From Cyanobacteria bacterium SBLK (GTDB lineage Bacteria; Cyanobacteriota; Cyanobacteriia; Cyanobacteriales; Spirulinaceae): 64,000 nt of DNA. This document shows positions 1-7,819 of the stretch, piece after piece; the first letter of the stretch is position 1; every line of letters begins with the position of its first letter. The translations under genes and the position numbers were made by a program. The notes beneath the pieces are model-generated. The model saw only the letters and a program-made list of their open reading frames with translations, did no database searches and was not told where the DNA came from. Location: contig JAGHZQ010000041.1 in the NCBI GenBank assembly GCA_017746715.1, positions 41,219-105,218 on the forward strand, written 5' to 3'.

Positions 1-1
1 C

Positions 2-3000
2 AATCAATTTACTATTCACGGGGGAAATTTATCGGGAGATGGTACAAATCTCTTTCATCATTTCGAGCAATTTAGTTTAGATACAGGAGAAATTGCTAAT
101 TTTCTTTCTGCACCCAATATTCAAAATATTTTAACTCGTGTCGTTAGCGGAAATCCTTCAATAATCGATGGTTTAATTCAAATTACAGGAGGTCATTCTC
201 ATCTGTACTTGATTAATCCGGCAGGAATCCTTTTCGGTCAGAATTCTAGTTTAAGTATTCCCGGTGATTTTTTTGCTACAACCGCTACGGGAATTGGTTT
301 TGGGAATAATCATTGGTTTGATGTTTTTGGAGATAATAGTTATCCAGATTTAAACGGAACACCTTCACAATTTGCCTTTGATTTAGAGCAACATGGAGCA
401 ATTATCAATCTGGGAAGGTTATCAGTTGAGCGGGGAAACGGCCTGACATTCTTAGGAGGAGAGATTCAAAATTCGGGAACGTTGAGCGCTTCAGAAGGAA
501 ATATTACCATTGCTGCCGTACCAGGAACGAGTTTGGTGAGAATTTCGCAACTGGGACGTTTATTAAACTTAGAAATTGAAGCTCCAAGAGAAAGAATAAT
601 TCGAGCCGTAGATTTACCGCAATTGCTGACAGGTAGAACAACTGGAGAAACATTTTCTGAAGGAGAAATTAACACTCATGGAACGACTGGAGGTAATATT
701 AATATTATCGGCGACTTGGTTCAAATTATGAGCGATCTAGATGCTTCTGGTGTTAATGATGGAGGGAACATTCGGATCGGTGGTGGTTATCAAGGTAAAG
801 ATAATATTCCTAATTCAATAGAGACTTTTATTAGCAATAATGCTACGATTCAAGCTAACGCTTTGCAAACAGGAAACGGGGGAGAAATTATAATTTGGAG
901 TGACGATACAACTCAATTTTATGGCGATATTTTTTCAGAAGGAGGGATAATTTCAGGGGATGGTGGTTTTGTAGAAGTATCAGGGAAAAGAATTTTAGAT
1001 TTTCAAGGATTTGTCTCCACTGCGCCCAATTCTGCAAATGGGAATTATGGAATGTTATTACTCGACCCGAGCAACTGGAGTATTGACGATCCTACTCAGC
1101 TAGTACCTGATGTTGCTACTATCAATGATTTACTCGGAACGATTTTAACTGTACCTGACGTTTCCCCTTTTAGAGAGAATATTTTAGAATCTCAATTAAC
1201 ACCCGTAGATTTAATCGCAACAGACAACATCATCATCGGACACCTCACCGACGGAATCCTAGAAAACTACAACGGTCTTCCCATCACCTTCGACGCAGGA
1301 GGCACGATCGCATCCCTAAACCCCCTAGAAATCAAAGCCATCTCCGATATCAACTTCACCGCAGGTAACGACATCCTCCTCGGTAACACCAACATTACAA
1401 CTACTGGAAACATCGACCTCAACGCAGGAGGCGCGATCGCCACGGGAAATCTCACTACCCAAGGTGGCAATCTCTCCGTCATCGGACAGGGGGACTTTAA
1501 ACCGCAAGAAATTACTACCCAAGGCGGACACGTCGGCATTCAACTCGGCGGCAATTTCCTCAGCAACCATAACATTGATACCACTACGAGTAGTGTCAAT
1601 GCTGGCGGCATCTTCATGAGTATTGGCGGCGATATCCAAGCCAACGCACTTCGCACTTCTGCCCCGGCTCTCGGACAAAACGGCGGTAGTATCTGGCTTC
1701 GTTCTAGCGGCAATATCTCTCTTAATTTCATCGAGACCTATGCCAGCAATACCGCCGGAAACTTCATCGTTCTCGCCGATCGCAACATCGACATCACCAG
1801 CTATTCTAACCTCACTGGCGGCTTGCAAGGCGGCAATCTCGTCATGCACTCGTTTTCTGGCAGTATCGGACAGCAAAATGCTAACGTCAGTACCGGGAGT
1901 CTCGGAGCTAACAACGGCGGCTCGATCTCCCTTTACGCCCACAATGGCAACGTCGCCACCGGAAACCTCCTCGCCAGTTCCGCCAATGGTAGAGGTGGAA
2001 AACTCCTCCTAGAAGCTCGCGATATTCTCACCGGCGAGATAACCAGCACCGGACTCCAAGGCGGCGGTAACGTCTTCTTGAATGCCAGCGATAACAACAT
2101 CATCACCGAGAGTATCCAAGGTGGCGAAATTTCTCTCATCTCTCCCAACGCGATCGCTATTAACGGCACCGTCACTGGAGAAAATAACCTCACCTTCGAC
2201 ACGGGAATTCTTACCATCGCAGGAATTGACCCCAACGGCAATAGCATCCTCACCCACCCCGGAGCCACAATTTCCATCACCTCCGGCACCGACTTCGCCA
2301 TCGGCCAACTCTCCTCCGGTATTGGCGGAACCGCCGGAGCGATCGGCTGGATATCGGGAGGGGTTTTAAGTGCTGGCAACTTTAATAGAGATACCGTTCT
2401 CGGAGACTTCTCTGTCTCCATTCGCAATCCCCTCCCCATCCTCACGCGATCGCCTCCTCCCGCCCCGATTTTCGTCACCCCTCAACCCGCCCCCATTCCC
2501 CAACAAATCGCCCGCGCCTTCAAAAGTCCCCTCACTGTCAGCAAAAGCAACGGCATTACAAAATATGACTGGGGATTTTTTAACCTTTCTCTACAGACTG
2601 AAGAGATTGCGCGATCGCCTCGTCCCCTTCCCAATCAAAACACCGCTTCCCTCAACCTCACCGATACCGCTCTCACCGCTAAATCTCAAGAGTTTCTTAC
2701 AAAAGATTTGGCAACCTATGAAGAAATAAACGGGCATAATATCCACGAAAAACTCGCAGAAATTGAAACCCAAACCGGAACCAAATTCGCCATTTATTAC
2801 CTCCTCCCCTCAGAAAGGGGACTGAATTTAATCCTCGTTTTACCCCAAGAAAAAATCATCGTTAAATCCGTCCCCATCAGCAGCAAAAAATTCAGAAGAA
2901 CTGCGATCGATCTCGCCCAAAGAATATTAAGAATTGACGAAACTTATAAAATTAAGGCACAACAACTCTACCATTGGATTATTGCCCCCGTTGAAGAAGA

Positions 3001-3736
3001 GATTCGCGATACAGACGCGATCGCTTTTATTATCGGGGGAGAATTGAATAGTCTTCCACTCGCGGTTTTGTGGGACGGAGAGCAACATCTCATCGAAAAA
3101 TATGCCCTCGGTCTTCTGCCTTCTCTTTCCTTAACCAATCCCGAATATAAACCCTTACACGCGCCCCAAATTTTAGCTGTTGGTGTCAGTCGCAATTTTG
3201 AGACGGGAGACGATTTACCCGCCGTTGAAGACGAGTTAGATAATCTGAAAAACCGCTTTCCCGATGCGAAAATCTTCCTTAATGAAACCGCGACTTTTGC
3301 CAATTTCAGCAAATATTTTAATCGTGCAGATATTGCCCATATTGCCACCCACGGTATTTTTAGAAAAAGGATTCAATACCTTGACTTCTGGGATAAAAAA
3401 GCGACACCCAACGACATTCGCCAACTCGATCTCGATCCCATTGAATTATTAGTGTTAAGTTCTTGTGAAGTGGGAGGAGGAGAAGAAGTCGAGTTAGGAT
3501 TTGCAGGAATAGCCCTCTGGTTGGGAGCGCGATCGGTGGTGGCTTCTCCCGTTCCCGTGCTGGATGAAAGTACAAAAGAACTGATGAAATATTACTATGA
3601 AAATCTCCAGAATCCAGCCATCCCCACCAAAGTAGAAGCGATGCAACAAGCACAAATGCACATGATTGGAGAATGGGAGGATTTCTCTCATCCTTACTAT
3701 TGGGCGAATTTTATCACGATTGGTACGCCTTGGTGA
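2..3736 (+). CDS. Secreted filamentous-haemagglutinin-type protein with C-terminal CHAT protease domain (5' truncated)
   Basis: The frame is open from base 2, so the true start lies left of the window. The first translated stretch (NQFTIHGGNLSGDGTNLFHH, then YLINPAGILFGQNSSL) is a typical TpsA haemagglutinin N-terminal domain, used for two-partner secretion across the outer membrane. A long Gly/Asn-rich beta-helix-like region follows to about base 2450. The last ~330 residues form a CHAT domain (caspase-like protease fold). The expected dyad is visible as HIATHG (His codon near 3349) and LSSCEVGGG (Cys codon 3464-3466). No TpsB transporter gene is in view. The first ~1.2 kb is AT-rich and lacks HIP1, unlike the rest of the gene. 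Family assignment is firm; the protease's target is unknown. Confidence 0.9.
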   Translation, partial: NQFTIHGGNLSGDGTNLFHHFEQFSLDTGEIANFLSAPNIQNILTRVVSGNPSIIDGLIQITGGHSHLYLINPAGILFGQNSSLSIPGDFFATTATGIGFGNNHWFDVFGDNSYPDLNGTPSQFAFDLEQHGAIINLGRLSVERGNGLTFLGGEIQNSGTLSASEGNITIAAVPGTSLVRISQLGRLLNLEIEAPRERIIRAVDLPQLLTGRTTGETFSEGEINTHGTTGGNINIIGDLVQIMSDLDASGVNDGGNIRIGGGYQGKDNIPNSIETFISNNATIQANALQTGNGGEIIIWSDDTTQFYGDIFSEGGIISGDGGFVEVSGKRILDFQGFVSTAPNSANGNYGMLLLDPSNWSIDDPTQLVPDVATINDLLGTILTVPDVSPFRENILESQLTPVDLIATDNIIIGHLTDGILENYNGLPITFDAGGTIASLNPLEIKAISDINFTAGNDILLGNTNITTTGNIDLNAGGAIATGNLTTQGGNLSVIGQGDFKPQEITTQGGHVGIQLGGNFLSNHNIDTTTSSVNAGGIFMSIGGDIQANALRTSAPALGQNGGSIWLRSSGNISLNFIETYASNTAGNFIVLADRNIDITSYSNLTGGLQGGNLVMHSFSGSIGQQNANVSTGSLGANNGGSISLYAHNGNVATGNLLASSANGRGGKLLLEARDILTGEITSTGLQGGGNVFLNASDNNIITESIQGGEISLISPNAIAINGTVTGENNLTFDTGILTIAGIDPNGNSILTHPGATISITSGTDFAIGQLSSGIGGTAGAIGWISGGVLSAGNFNRDTVLGDFSVSIRNPLPILTRSPPPAPIFVTPQPAPIPQQIARAFKSPLTVSKSNGITKYDWGFFNLSLQTEEIARSPRPLPNQNTASLNLTDTALTAKSQEFLTKDLATYEEINGHNIHEKLAEIETQTGTKFAIYYLLPSERGLNLILVLPQEKIIVKSVPISSKKFRRTAIDLAQRILRIDETYKIKAQQLYHWIIAPVEEEIRDTDAIAFIIGGELNSLPLAVLWDGEQHLIEKYALGLLPSLSLTNPEYKPLHAPQILAVGVSRNFETGDDLPAVEDELDNLKNRFPDAKIFLNETATFANFSKYFNRADIAHIATHGIFRKRIQYLDFWDKKATPNDIRQLDLDPIELLVLSSCEVGGGEEVELGFAGIALWLGARSVVASPVPVLDESTKELMKYYYENLQNPAIPTKVEAMQQAQMHMIGEWEDFSHPYYWANFITIGTPW

Positions 3737-3778
3737 TGTTTTCGATTTTCTTGACACCAAGATGCCAGTTCCACAAGA

Positions 3779-4576
3779 TTATCGGGAAACGCCTTGATTC
3801 ATTGTGATTTTTGCCCAGTGCCGAAGTCTGGCTGCACGATCGCGATCGCGCGATACCAGCCCTTCTGTTAATAATGCCCGCTCTGCGTAGTGGAGGGTTT
3901 CCTCTGGGAGAGCGCGATCGTGATAAATTTCCGCTCGAAAGATATAACTTTCGGGGGTTGAGAGGGTATCGAGCAGAGTGAGGGCTTTCTGAAAGTACCC
4001 TTGTTCGGCCAAGACATTGGCTTGAGTCCATGGATCGGCGATGGAATGAAGTAAGGTGAGGATGCGATCCCGTTCTGCCGAGGAAACGACTTCAAATGAG
4101 ATATCGACCCATTGATATTCTGCTCTGGAGTTTCCCGTCTCAGACCTAATACTTATCCAATACACTCCGGGTTCGAGATCGAGAGCTAAAACGAGTTGAT
4201 TCTCCGTCAATGGTTGCTCGAGGATAACGGCCCCCTCTTGATTTTCCAATTGGAACTCGTAACTCGAACTGCCCGTATCGCGCCATGTAATTTGTCGGGG
4301 GGATTCTAAGAGCTTAGTTTTGCGCGGCGAGAGAGGAACCGGGAGATTGCCAGTCCAGTCTGGAAAAGGAGAGCGAATCGCACAGCGAAAAATCCGCTTG
4401 CCGCAATCGCTACGCCGAGTGGTTTTTCGTTCCCTCTGAGGGCGATCGCCATTTTTAGCTCGAGAATGCGCTGGTAGATCGAAACCCAATCCACCTGCGA
4501 ACAGAATAACCAATAAGAGATTAATTAAACCTTTGGTGCGCTTCAACCATGCACCAGTGATGAGAGGGAATTGCAT
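3779..4576 (-). CDS. Exported TPR-type protein, third gene of HTH-CHAT operon
   Basis: This encodes 265 residues starting at MQFPLITG, preceded by GGAG about ten bases upstream. An earlier in-frame ATG at 4642 lies deep inside the upstream gene and has no better signal. Residues ~15-40 are hydrophobic and end in LPAHSRA, a plausible signal peptide. A middle domain (PVPLSPRKTKLL through GVYWISIRS) resembles the beta-sandwich segment found in cyanobacterial TPR proteins linked to CHAT genes. The C-terminal ~90 residues are helical and TPR-like (EQGYFQKALTLLDTL). It overlaps the end of the upstream CHAT gene by 56 bases, so the two are probably co-translated. It may act in the periplasm as partner of the membrane CHAT protein (inference). 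Confidence 0.6.
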   Translation of the reverse strand: MQFPLITGAWLKRTKGLINLLLVILFAGGLGFDLPAHSRAKNGDRPQRERKTTRRSDCGKRIFRCAIRSPFPDWTGNLPVPLSPRKTKLLESPRQITWRDTGSSSYEFQLENQEGAVILEQPLTENQLVLALDLEPGVYWISIRSETGNSRAEYQWVDISFEVVSSAERDRILTLLHSIADPWTQANVLAEQGYFQKALTLLDTLSTPESYIFRAEIYHDRALPEETLHYAERALLTEGLVSRDRDRAARLRHWAKITMNQGVSR

Positions 4577-6248
4577 TTTTTTCGTGCTCCAAAACGTTTT
4601 GCCAATAGGCAAGCGATCGCGAGGAATCGGCCTGCTTTTCAAAAATGAGCGCCTTTAAGCAATAGGCGAGAATCGGAGGCTGGATATCTTCTCCCAAGCG
4701 ATTCATGTTCGTCTCGACAATCTCAATTCCGGCATCTAAATTTGTGAGGGCAACCTTCAACAAACCTTCTTTATAAAATATCCAACCTTGCAAAATCAGA
4801 CAAGAGGCTCGAATACCGCTTTCATCTTCTGGTAGATTATCCGATAAAGCGAGACAGTGTTTTACCCACCGGAGCGCCTCTTCCTCCTCCACCTCGGGAT
4901 TTTCCAGCATTAATGCCGCTACCTCCGCCGTGGCATTGAGATTGCCCTTGCGAGCGGCTATTTTACTGTATTTTAGAGCGAAGTTTCCTTCGTTTAAAAT
5001 ATCCCCGTACAACACTGCTAAATTGTTTTCTGGAGTGCCATCGCGCAACCAAAACGCCGCCTTTTGATAAAGCGCGATCGCCCGATCGATCTGCCCGGTT
5101 TGTTGTGCTTCATATGCCGCTAAATTGAGAACCTCGCCGCGATTCTCCCCCCAGTTAGCGATCGCTTCCCGTCCGAACCACAAACCCACCCCCATCGCGA
5201 TCCCCGCCGCGATCGCACCCATTCCCACGGCCTTCCACGGGAGATTGCCCAAGCGAGAAAACCATCGCGTTTTGGGGGGGACAAAGGGGCGATCGCATTC
5301 GGGATGCTGCCAAATTTGTAAAAACGAGCGAATCCCCGGAATCATCCCCTCATATTTGTCCCCAATGCGGGCTCGGGTTCTCTCAAATGCCTCGACATAA
5401 TCCCCGCGATAATCCTCTAGTGCCTTAAAAAAGAATTCTGTAAAATCCCGAGCGATCGTGTCGGCAATGGGGAGTTTCCAAATAATCGTCGCGGGCAGGG
5501 GAATAGCGCGCAACCAAATAAAGCCGCTGCCATTGCACGCATTAAAAACCGCCAGCTTTAATCCCTGCTCTACCCCCTGACGCACGGCAGTTTGCAAGCC
5601 ATTGCCCTCGATCTTTTCTCCTAAAAATAATTGTTCCGAGTCGCTGTGACCGCCGTAATAAAAGATTTCCCAATGACAACGGCGCAGGGATTGACACAGG
5701 GCATCCCGATCTGGATTTTCGAGGATGGTGGCGCGATGTCGGGCTAAAATCTCGCGATCGCCCTCGATTCCCAGTTTTCCCAAAGCCGCCAAAATTCCTT
5801 TCCCCGTTTTACTCGGGCTGGGACGAGTCAAATTAGGACTGGAGTAGGACAAAAGTTGGTAATCTTCTGCTAAAAAACAATATTCCCAAGGTAACTTCAC
5901 TAAAATACTGTTATTTTCGATTGCCAGCACTAACGGCGAGCCTCGCTCTGCCTTGCGCTCCGCCTTCCAGAAATCCTCCGAGTTTCTCAACCAAAAATTC
6001 AGCGCTTCCGTTAATTCCCCAAACCGAGCGCTCAAATCGCGATCGAGATTTTTGGATGGATTGGAAGAGTCCGGTTCAAACGCAATGCGGGCAAACTGAA
6101 ACATGCAGAAATCGTTATAGGCATCCAGCCATAGCGCCAGCGCCTGCAACAGTTCCCTCGGCGAAGACAAGTATCCCTCATGGCGAAACCCGCTCCCCTG
6201 CCAAACAAAATGATAGAGGTCTTTATTGGTTTTGAGTGATAGTAACAT
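4521..6248 (-). CDS. Membrane-anchored CHAT-TPR protein
   Basis: The product is 575 residues. The start is set at 6248 because the upstream gene's stop and this ATG share a base (TAATG), a classical translational-coupling arrangement; an ATG at 6260 is also possible. The N-terminal ~340 residues form a CHAT caspase-like domain. The candidate catalytic pair is His201 in YYGGHSDS and Cys238 in FNACNGSG. A single transmembrane segment follows (AVGMGAIAAGIAMGVGLWF), then Sel1/TPR-like helical repeats (YEAQQTGQIDRAIALYQKAA). The topology suggests a cytoplasmic protease domain and repeats on the other face of the membrane. Its neighbours are an HTH protein upstream and an exported TPR protein downstream. 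CHAT proteins are often activated by partner sensing; the signal here is unknown. Confidence 0.8.
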   Translation of the reverse strand: MLLSLKTNKDLYHFVWQGSGFRHEGYLSSPRELLQALALWLDAYNDFCMFQFARIAFEPDSSNPSKNLDRDLSARFGELTEALNFWLRNSEDFWKAERKAERGSPLVLAIENNSILVKLPWEYCFLAEDYQLLSYSSPNLTRPSPSKTGKGILAALGKLGIEGDREILARHRATILENPDRDALCQSLRRCHWEIFYYGGHSDSEQLFLGEKIEGNGLQTAVRQGVEQGLKLAVFNACNGSGFIWLRAIPLPATIIWKLPIADTIARDFTEFFFKALEDYRGDYVEAFERTRARIGDKYEGMIPGIRSFLQIWQHPECDRPFVPPKTRWFSRLGNLPWKAVGMGAIAAGIAMGVGLWFGREAIANWGENRGEVLNLAAYEAQQTGQIDRAIALYQKAAFWLRDGTPENNLAVLYGDILNEGNFALKYSKIAARKGNLNATAEVAALMLENPEVEEEEALRWVKHCLALSDNLPEDESGIRASCLILQGWIFYKEGLLKVALTNLDAGIEIVETNMNRLGEDIQPPILAYCLKALIFEKQADSSRSLAYWQNVLEHEKNAIPSHHWCMVEAHQRFN

Positions 6249-6985
6249 TACGCCTTGCAACCAAATCGTTTTGTATGGGTGTTATTTTTGTACTTGACAA
6301 TAATGTCAAAAAATGCGCCCGCCTTCATCCTGAATTTCATCCCTTTTAAAAGATGGGTCTCGGATTCGGCGATCGCCGTGTCCCGAGCGCCGCCACCTTC
6401 GACCGAAAGCGAGATTTTTTCGGGCAGATAGTTTCGCCCCACGGACCTGAGAGAGGGAATCACGCGATACACGTCCTTTGCCAATTCCTGTCTTTGCAGA
6501 ATTAAATCCACCGCAATATCGGCAAGCTCGATGGTCGCGTAGCACGACTCCGTCGCGAAATCCCCTCGAAATTCCGGCTGTTCCCACCGGGGCCAGAGTC
6601 CGGCAAATATCGCCCGAATATCGATCCATTGAGACGGGGGAAAATTCTCAAAGTGTACTTGCAGACTGCTTTCTAGAGAATCTAGCAATTGTTTGAGCTC
6701 GGCGATCGCCCCCATGCCATCCTCTATACCGACTCCAGAAGAGACCTCGATCTCGAGCATTCGACCGAGGGCGCACCAACATTCCCAGCGTTGGGGGTGG
6801 GGTAGTTCTTGTAAGAAGCCAAATAATTCCCCATCCCTCAAATGACCGCGTCCCTGCATAAACCGAGACAGACGACTTTCATCAATATTTAATCTTTCTG
6901 CCATCTCCTTCTGGGTAGGCAGGCTCTTTTTATGCTTAAGCCAGAGCGAACGAATAATTTTGACGTGTTTTTTTGAATGTGACAT
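6248..6985 (-). CDS. HTH-containing protein heading the CHAT operon
   Basis: This is a 245-residue protein. Residues ~15-50 (LPTQKEMAERLNIDESRLSRF) form a helix-turn-helix with a clear recognition-helix pattern. The middle is alpha-helical without a recognised domain. The last ~80 residues (LPEKISLSVEGG and LLKGMKFRMKAGAFFDIIV) look like the beta-rich tail of DUF1822-type proteins that accompany CHAT genes in cyanobacteria, but I cannot assign that family with certainty. Its stop overlaps the CHAT start by one base. The upstream region holds the perfect palindrome TTGCAATTATTGCAA (7029-7043) and a further TTGCAATTAT half-site at 6987-6996, which suggests autoregulation. It may be the operon's own regulator or the sensor that controls the CHAT protease. 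Confidence 0.6.
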   Translation of the reverse strand: MSHSKKHVKIIRSLWLKHKKSLPTQKEMAERLNIDESRLSRFMQGRGHLRDGELFGFLQELPHPQRWECWCALGRMLEIEVSSGVGIEDGMGAIAELKQLLDSLESSLQVHFENFPPSQWIDIRAIFAGLWPRWEQPEFRGDFATESCYATIELADIAVDLILQRQELAKDVYRVIPSLRSVGRNYLPEKISLSVEGGGARDTAIAESETHLLKGMKFRMKAGAFFDIIVKYKNNTHTKRFGCKA

Positions 6986-7028
6986 CTTGCAATTATCTCA
7001 ATTATTATTCTAAAATTTGGGGAATAAA

Positions 7029-7043
7029 TTGCAATTATTGCAA
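7029..7043. promoter_or_regulatory. Palindromic operator candidate upstream of HTH-CHAT operon
   Basis: TTGCAATTATTGCAA is a perfect 7+1+7 inverted repeat 44 bases before the HTH gene start. A second TTGCAATTAT lies at 6987-6996, directly next to the start codon. The spacing suggests two binding sites for a dimeric regulator, most simply the HTH protein encoded just downstream. It is seen in sequence only. Confidence 0.4.
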
Positions 7044-7082
7044 TTTTTTTATATGATACCAACCAATCGTAACGATCGAGAT

Positions 7083-7148
7083 GGAGGGACTTGTAGAAGT
7101 GCGGGTGGTGAGTTCCCCGCAGCAGGTGCAACTCCTGCGACCTCCCCA
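7083..7148 (+). ncRNA. Compact four-way-junction RNA candidate (tRNA-like)
   Basis: Four contiguous stems can be drawn in 66 bases. GGAGG (7083-7087) pairs with CCTCC (7141-7145). ACTT (7089-7092) pairs with AAGT (7097-7100). GCGGG (7101-7105) pairs with CCCGC (7116-7120). GCAGG (7122-7126) pairs with CCTGC (7134-7138) around a 7-base loop TGCAACT. CCA follows the closing stem. The order and sizes imitate a tRNA cloverleaf, but the acceptor has only 5 bp, the 'anticodon' loop has 10 bases and the T-loop is not canonical. It could be a decayed tRNA, a tRNA-like RNA or another structured RNA on the plus strand. Confidence 0.35.
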
Positions 7149-7168
7149 TAGCAATCAAAAAGCATTCA

Positions 7169-7183
7169 CGGCAACTCTTGCCG
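7169..7183 (+). other. Strong hairpin between the two tRNA-like elements
   Basis: CGGCAA-CTC-TTGCCG is a perfect 6-bp stem with a 3-base loop. It can be extended by AAAG (7159-7162) with CTTT (7184-7187) across an asymmetric internal loop. It lies exactly between the two tRNA-like structures, so the whole 7083-7260 stretch may be one structured transcript. There is no U-tract, so a simple terminator is less likely. Confidence 0.35.
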
Positions 7184-7190
7184 CTTTCAT

Positions 7191-7260
7191 GAAGAGTCTG
7201 GGCATTGACCGTCCTCCATTTGCGAGCGGTTTAGCGGGGGTTCGATTCCCCCCATCTTCA
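7191..7260 (+). ncRNA. Degenerate tRNA-like element with canonical T-arm
   Basis: GGGGG-TTCGATT-CCCCC (7236-7252) is a textbook tRNA T-arm, preceded by a 5-base variable loop. Before that, ACCGT (7208-7212) and GCGGT (7226-7230) can form a 5-bp anticodon-like stem, but its loop has 13 bases instead of 7. GAAGA (7191-7195) pairs with TCTTC (7255-7259) as a 5-bp acceptor-like stem with A at the discriminator position. No D-arm fits. This looks like a decayed tRNA or a tRNA-mimicking RNA; a working tRNA is unlikely. Confidence 0.35.
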
Positions 7261-7313
7261 ACCCCCCATTTTCAACCCTCAGTACAAGCCGACAATTTGG
7301 AGTATTTTCCGAG

Positions 7314-7673
7314 ATGAATTTATGCCATCATTGCCAAACTATTAATGCGAACCCGACAAAACATCCCCAAAGCGATCGCGAATCGACGGCTCGAAGCGAT
7401 CGCCTCACACCTATTTTCACCAAAGATTATTTAGATCGCAAAACCGACGAACTCTCACTTGCAAAACAACGCTTTGCCGCCGCCTGCTATTATGCTATGC
7501 TGGCAGAAGGACTCACTTGGTACGAAATCTTTTTGCCCGTTACGGGAAATCTCAGTTATAAAGAGCACGGAGAGGTGGCCCGAGCCTTCGATCGCCTTTG
7601 CGAAGCCATTGAAAATCACGGTATTCCCAACCTAACCCAAGAGCTTCTCGCGTCAGCCGAGGAATATTTTTAA
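7314..7673 (+). CDS. Conserved-looking hypothetical protein
   Basis: The product is 119 residues and I do not recognise it. The N-terminus MNLCHHCQTIN has a CxHC-type cluster that could bind a metal but lacks a second pair. The C-terminal ~80 residues (DRKTDELSLAKQRFAAACYYAMLAEGL and on to the end) are predicted helical and well packed, with HIP1 sites in the gene as in real cyanobacterial coding sequence. It begins about 50 bases after the tRNA-like region and is followed by the cyclase gene in the same direction. No operon evidence exists beyond orientation. Confidence 0.55.
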   Translation: MNLCHHCQTINANPTKHPQSDRESTARSDRLTPIFTKDYLDRKTDELSLAKQRFAAACYYAMLAEGLTWYEIFLPVTGNLSYKEHGEVARAFDRLCEAIENHGIPNLTQELLASAEEYF

Positions 7674-7819
7674 GCCAGAACGGCGATCGCGATTTGAGGG
7701 CGCGATCGCCTCCCGGCAATTCCACGCCAGATAAGCGAGCGAGTTTGAGTTAAACTCAAAACTGGGGAATCTGCAACTAAACTGGTAAAGGTGCAAGCGT
7801 GGGAATTGCCAAAAGGACA

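Noticed and set aside
1267..2773. Several open frames on both strands inside the haemagglutinin-CHAT gene
   Set aside because: They are shadows of the biased Gly/Asn/Ser-rich coding sequence; their translations are Pro/Leu/Val-rich without domain character.
7236..7260. Functional tRNA gene call
   Set aside because: The T-arm is canonical but no D-arm fits, the anticodon loop has 13 bases and the acceptor stem only 5 pairs; reported only as tRNA-like.
7081..7317. Plus-strand frame of 78 codons starting at 7081
   Set aside because: It coincides with strongly structured tRNA-like sequence, has no family resemblance and no ribosome site; the RNA reading explains the region better.
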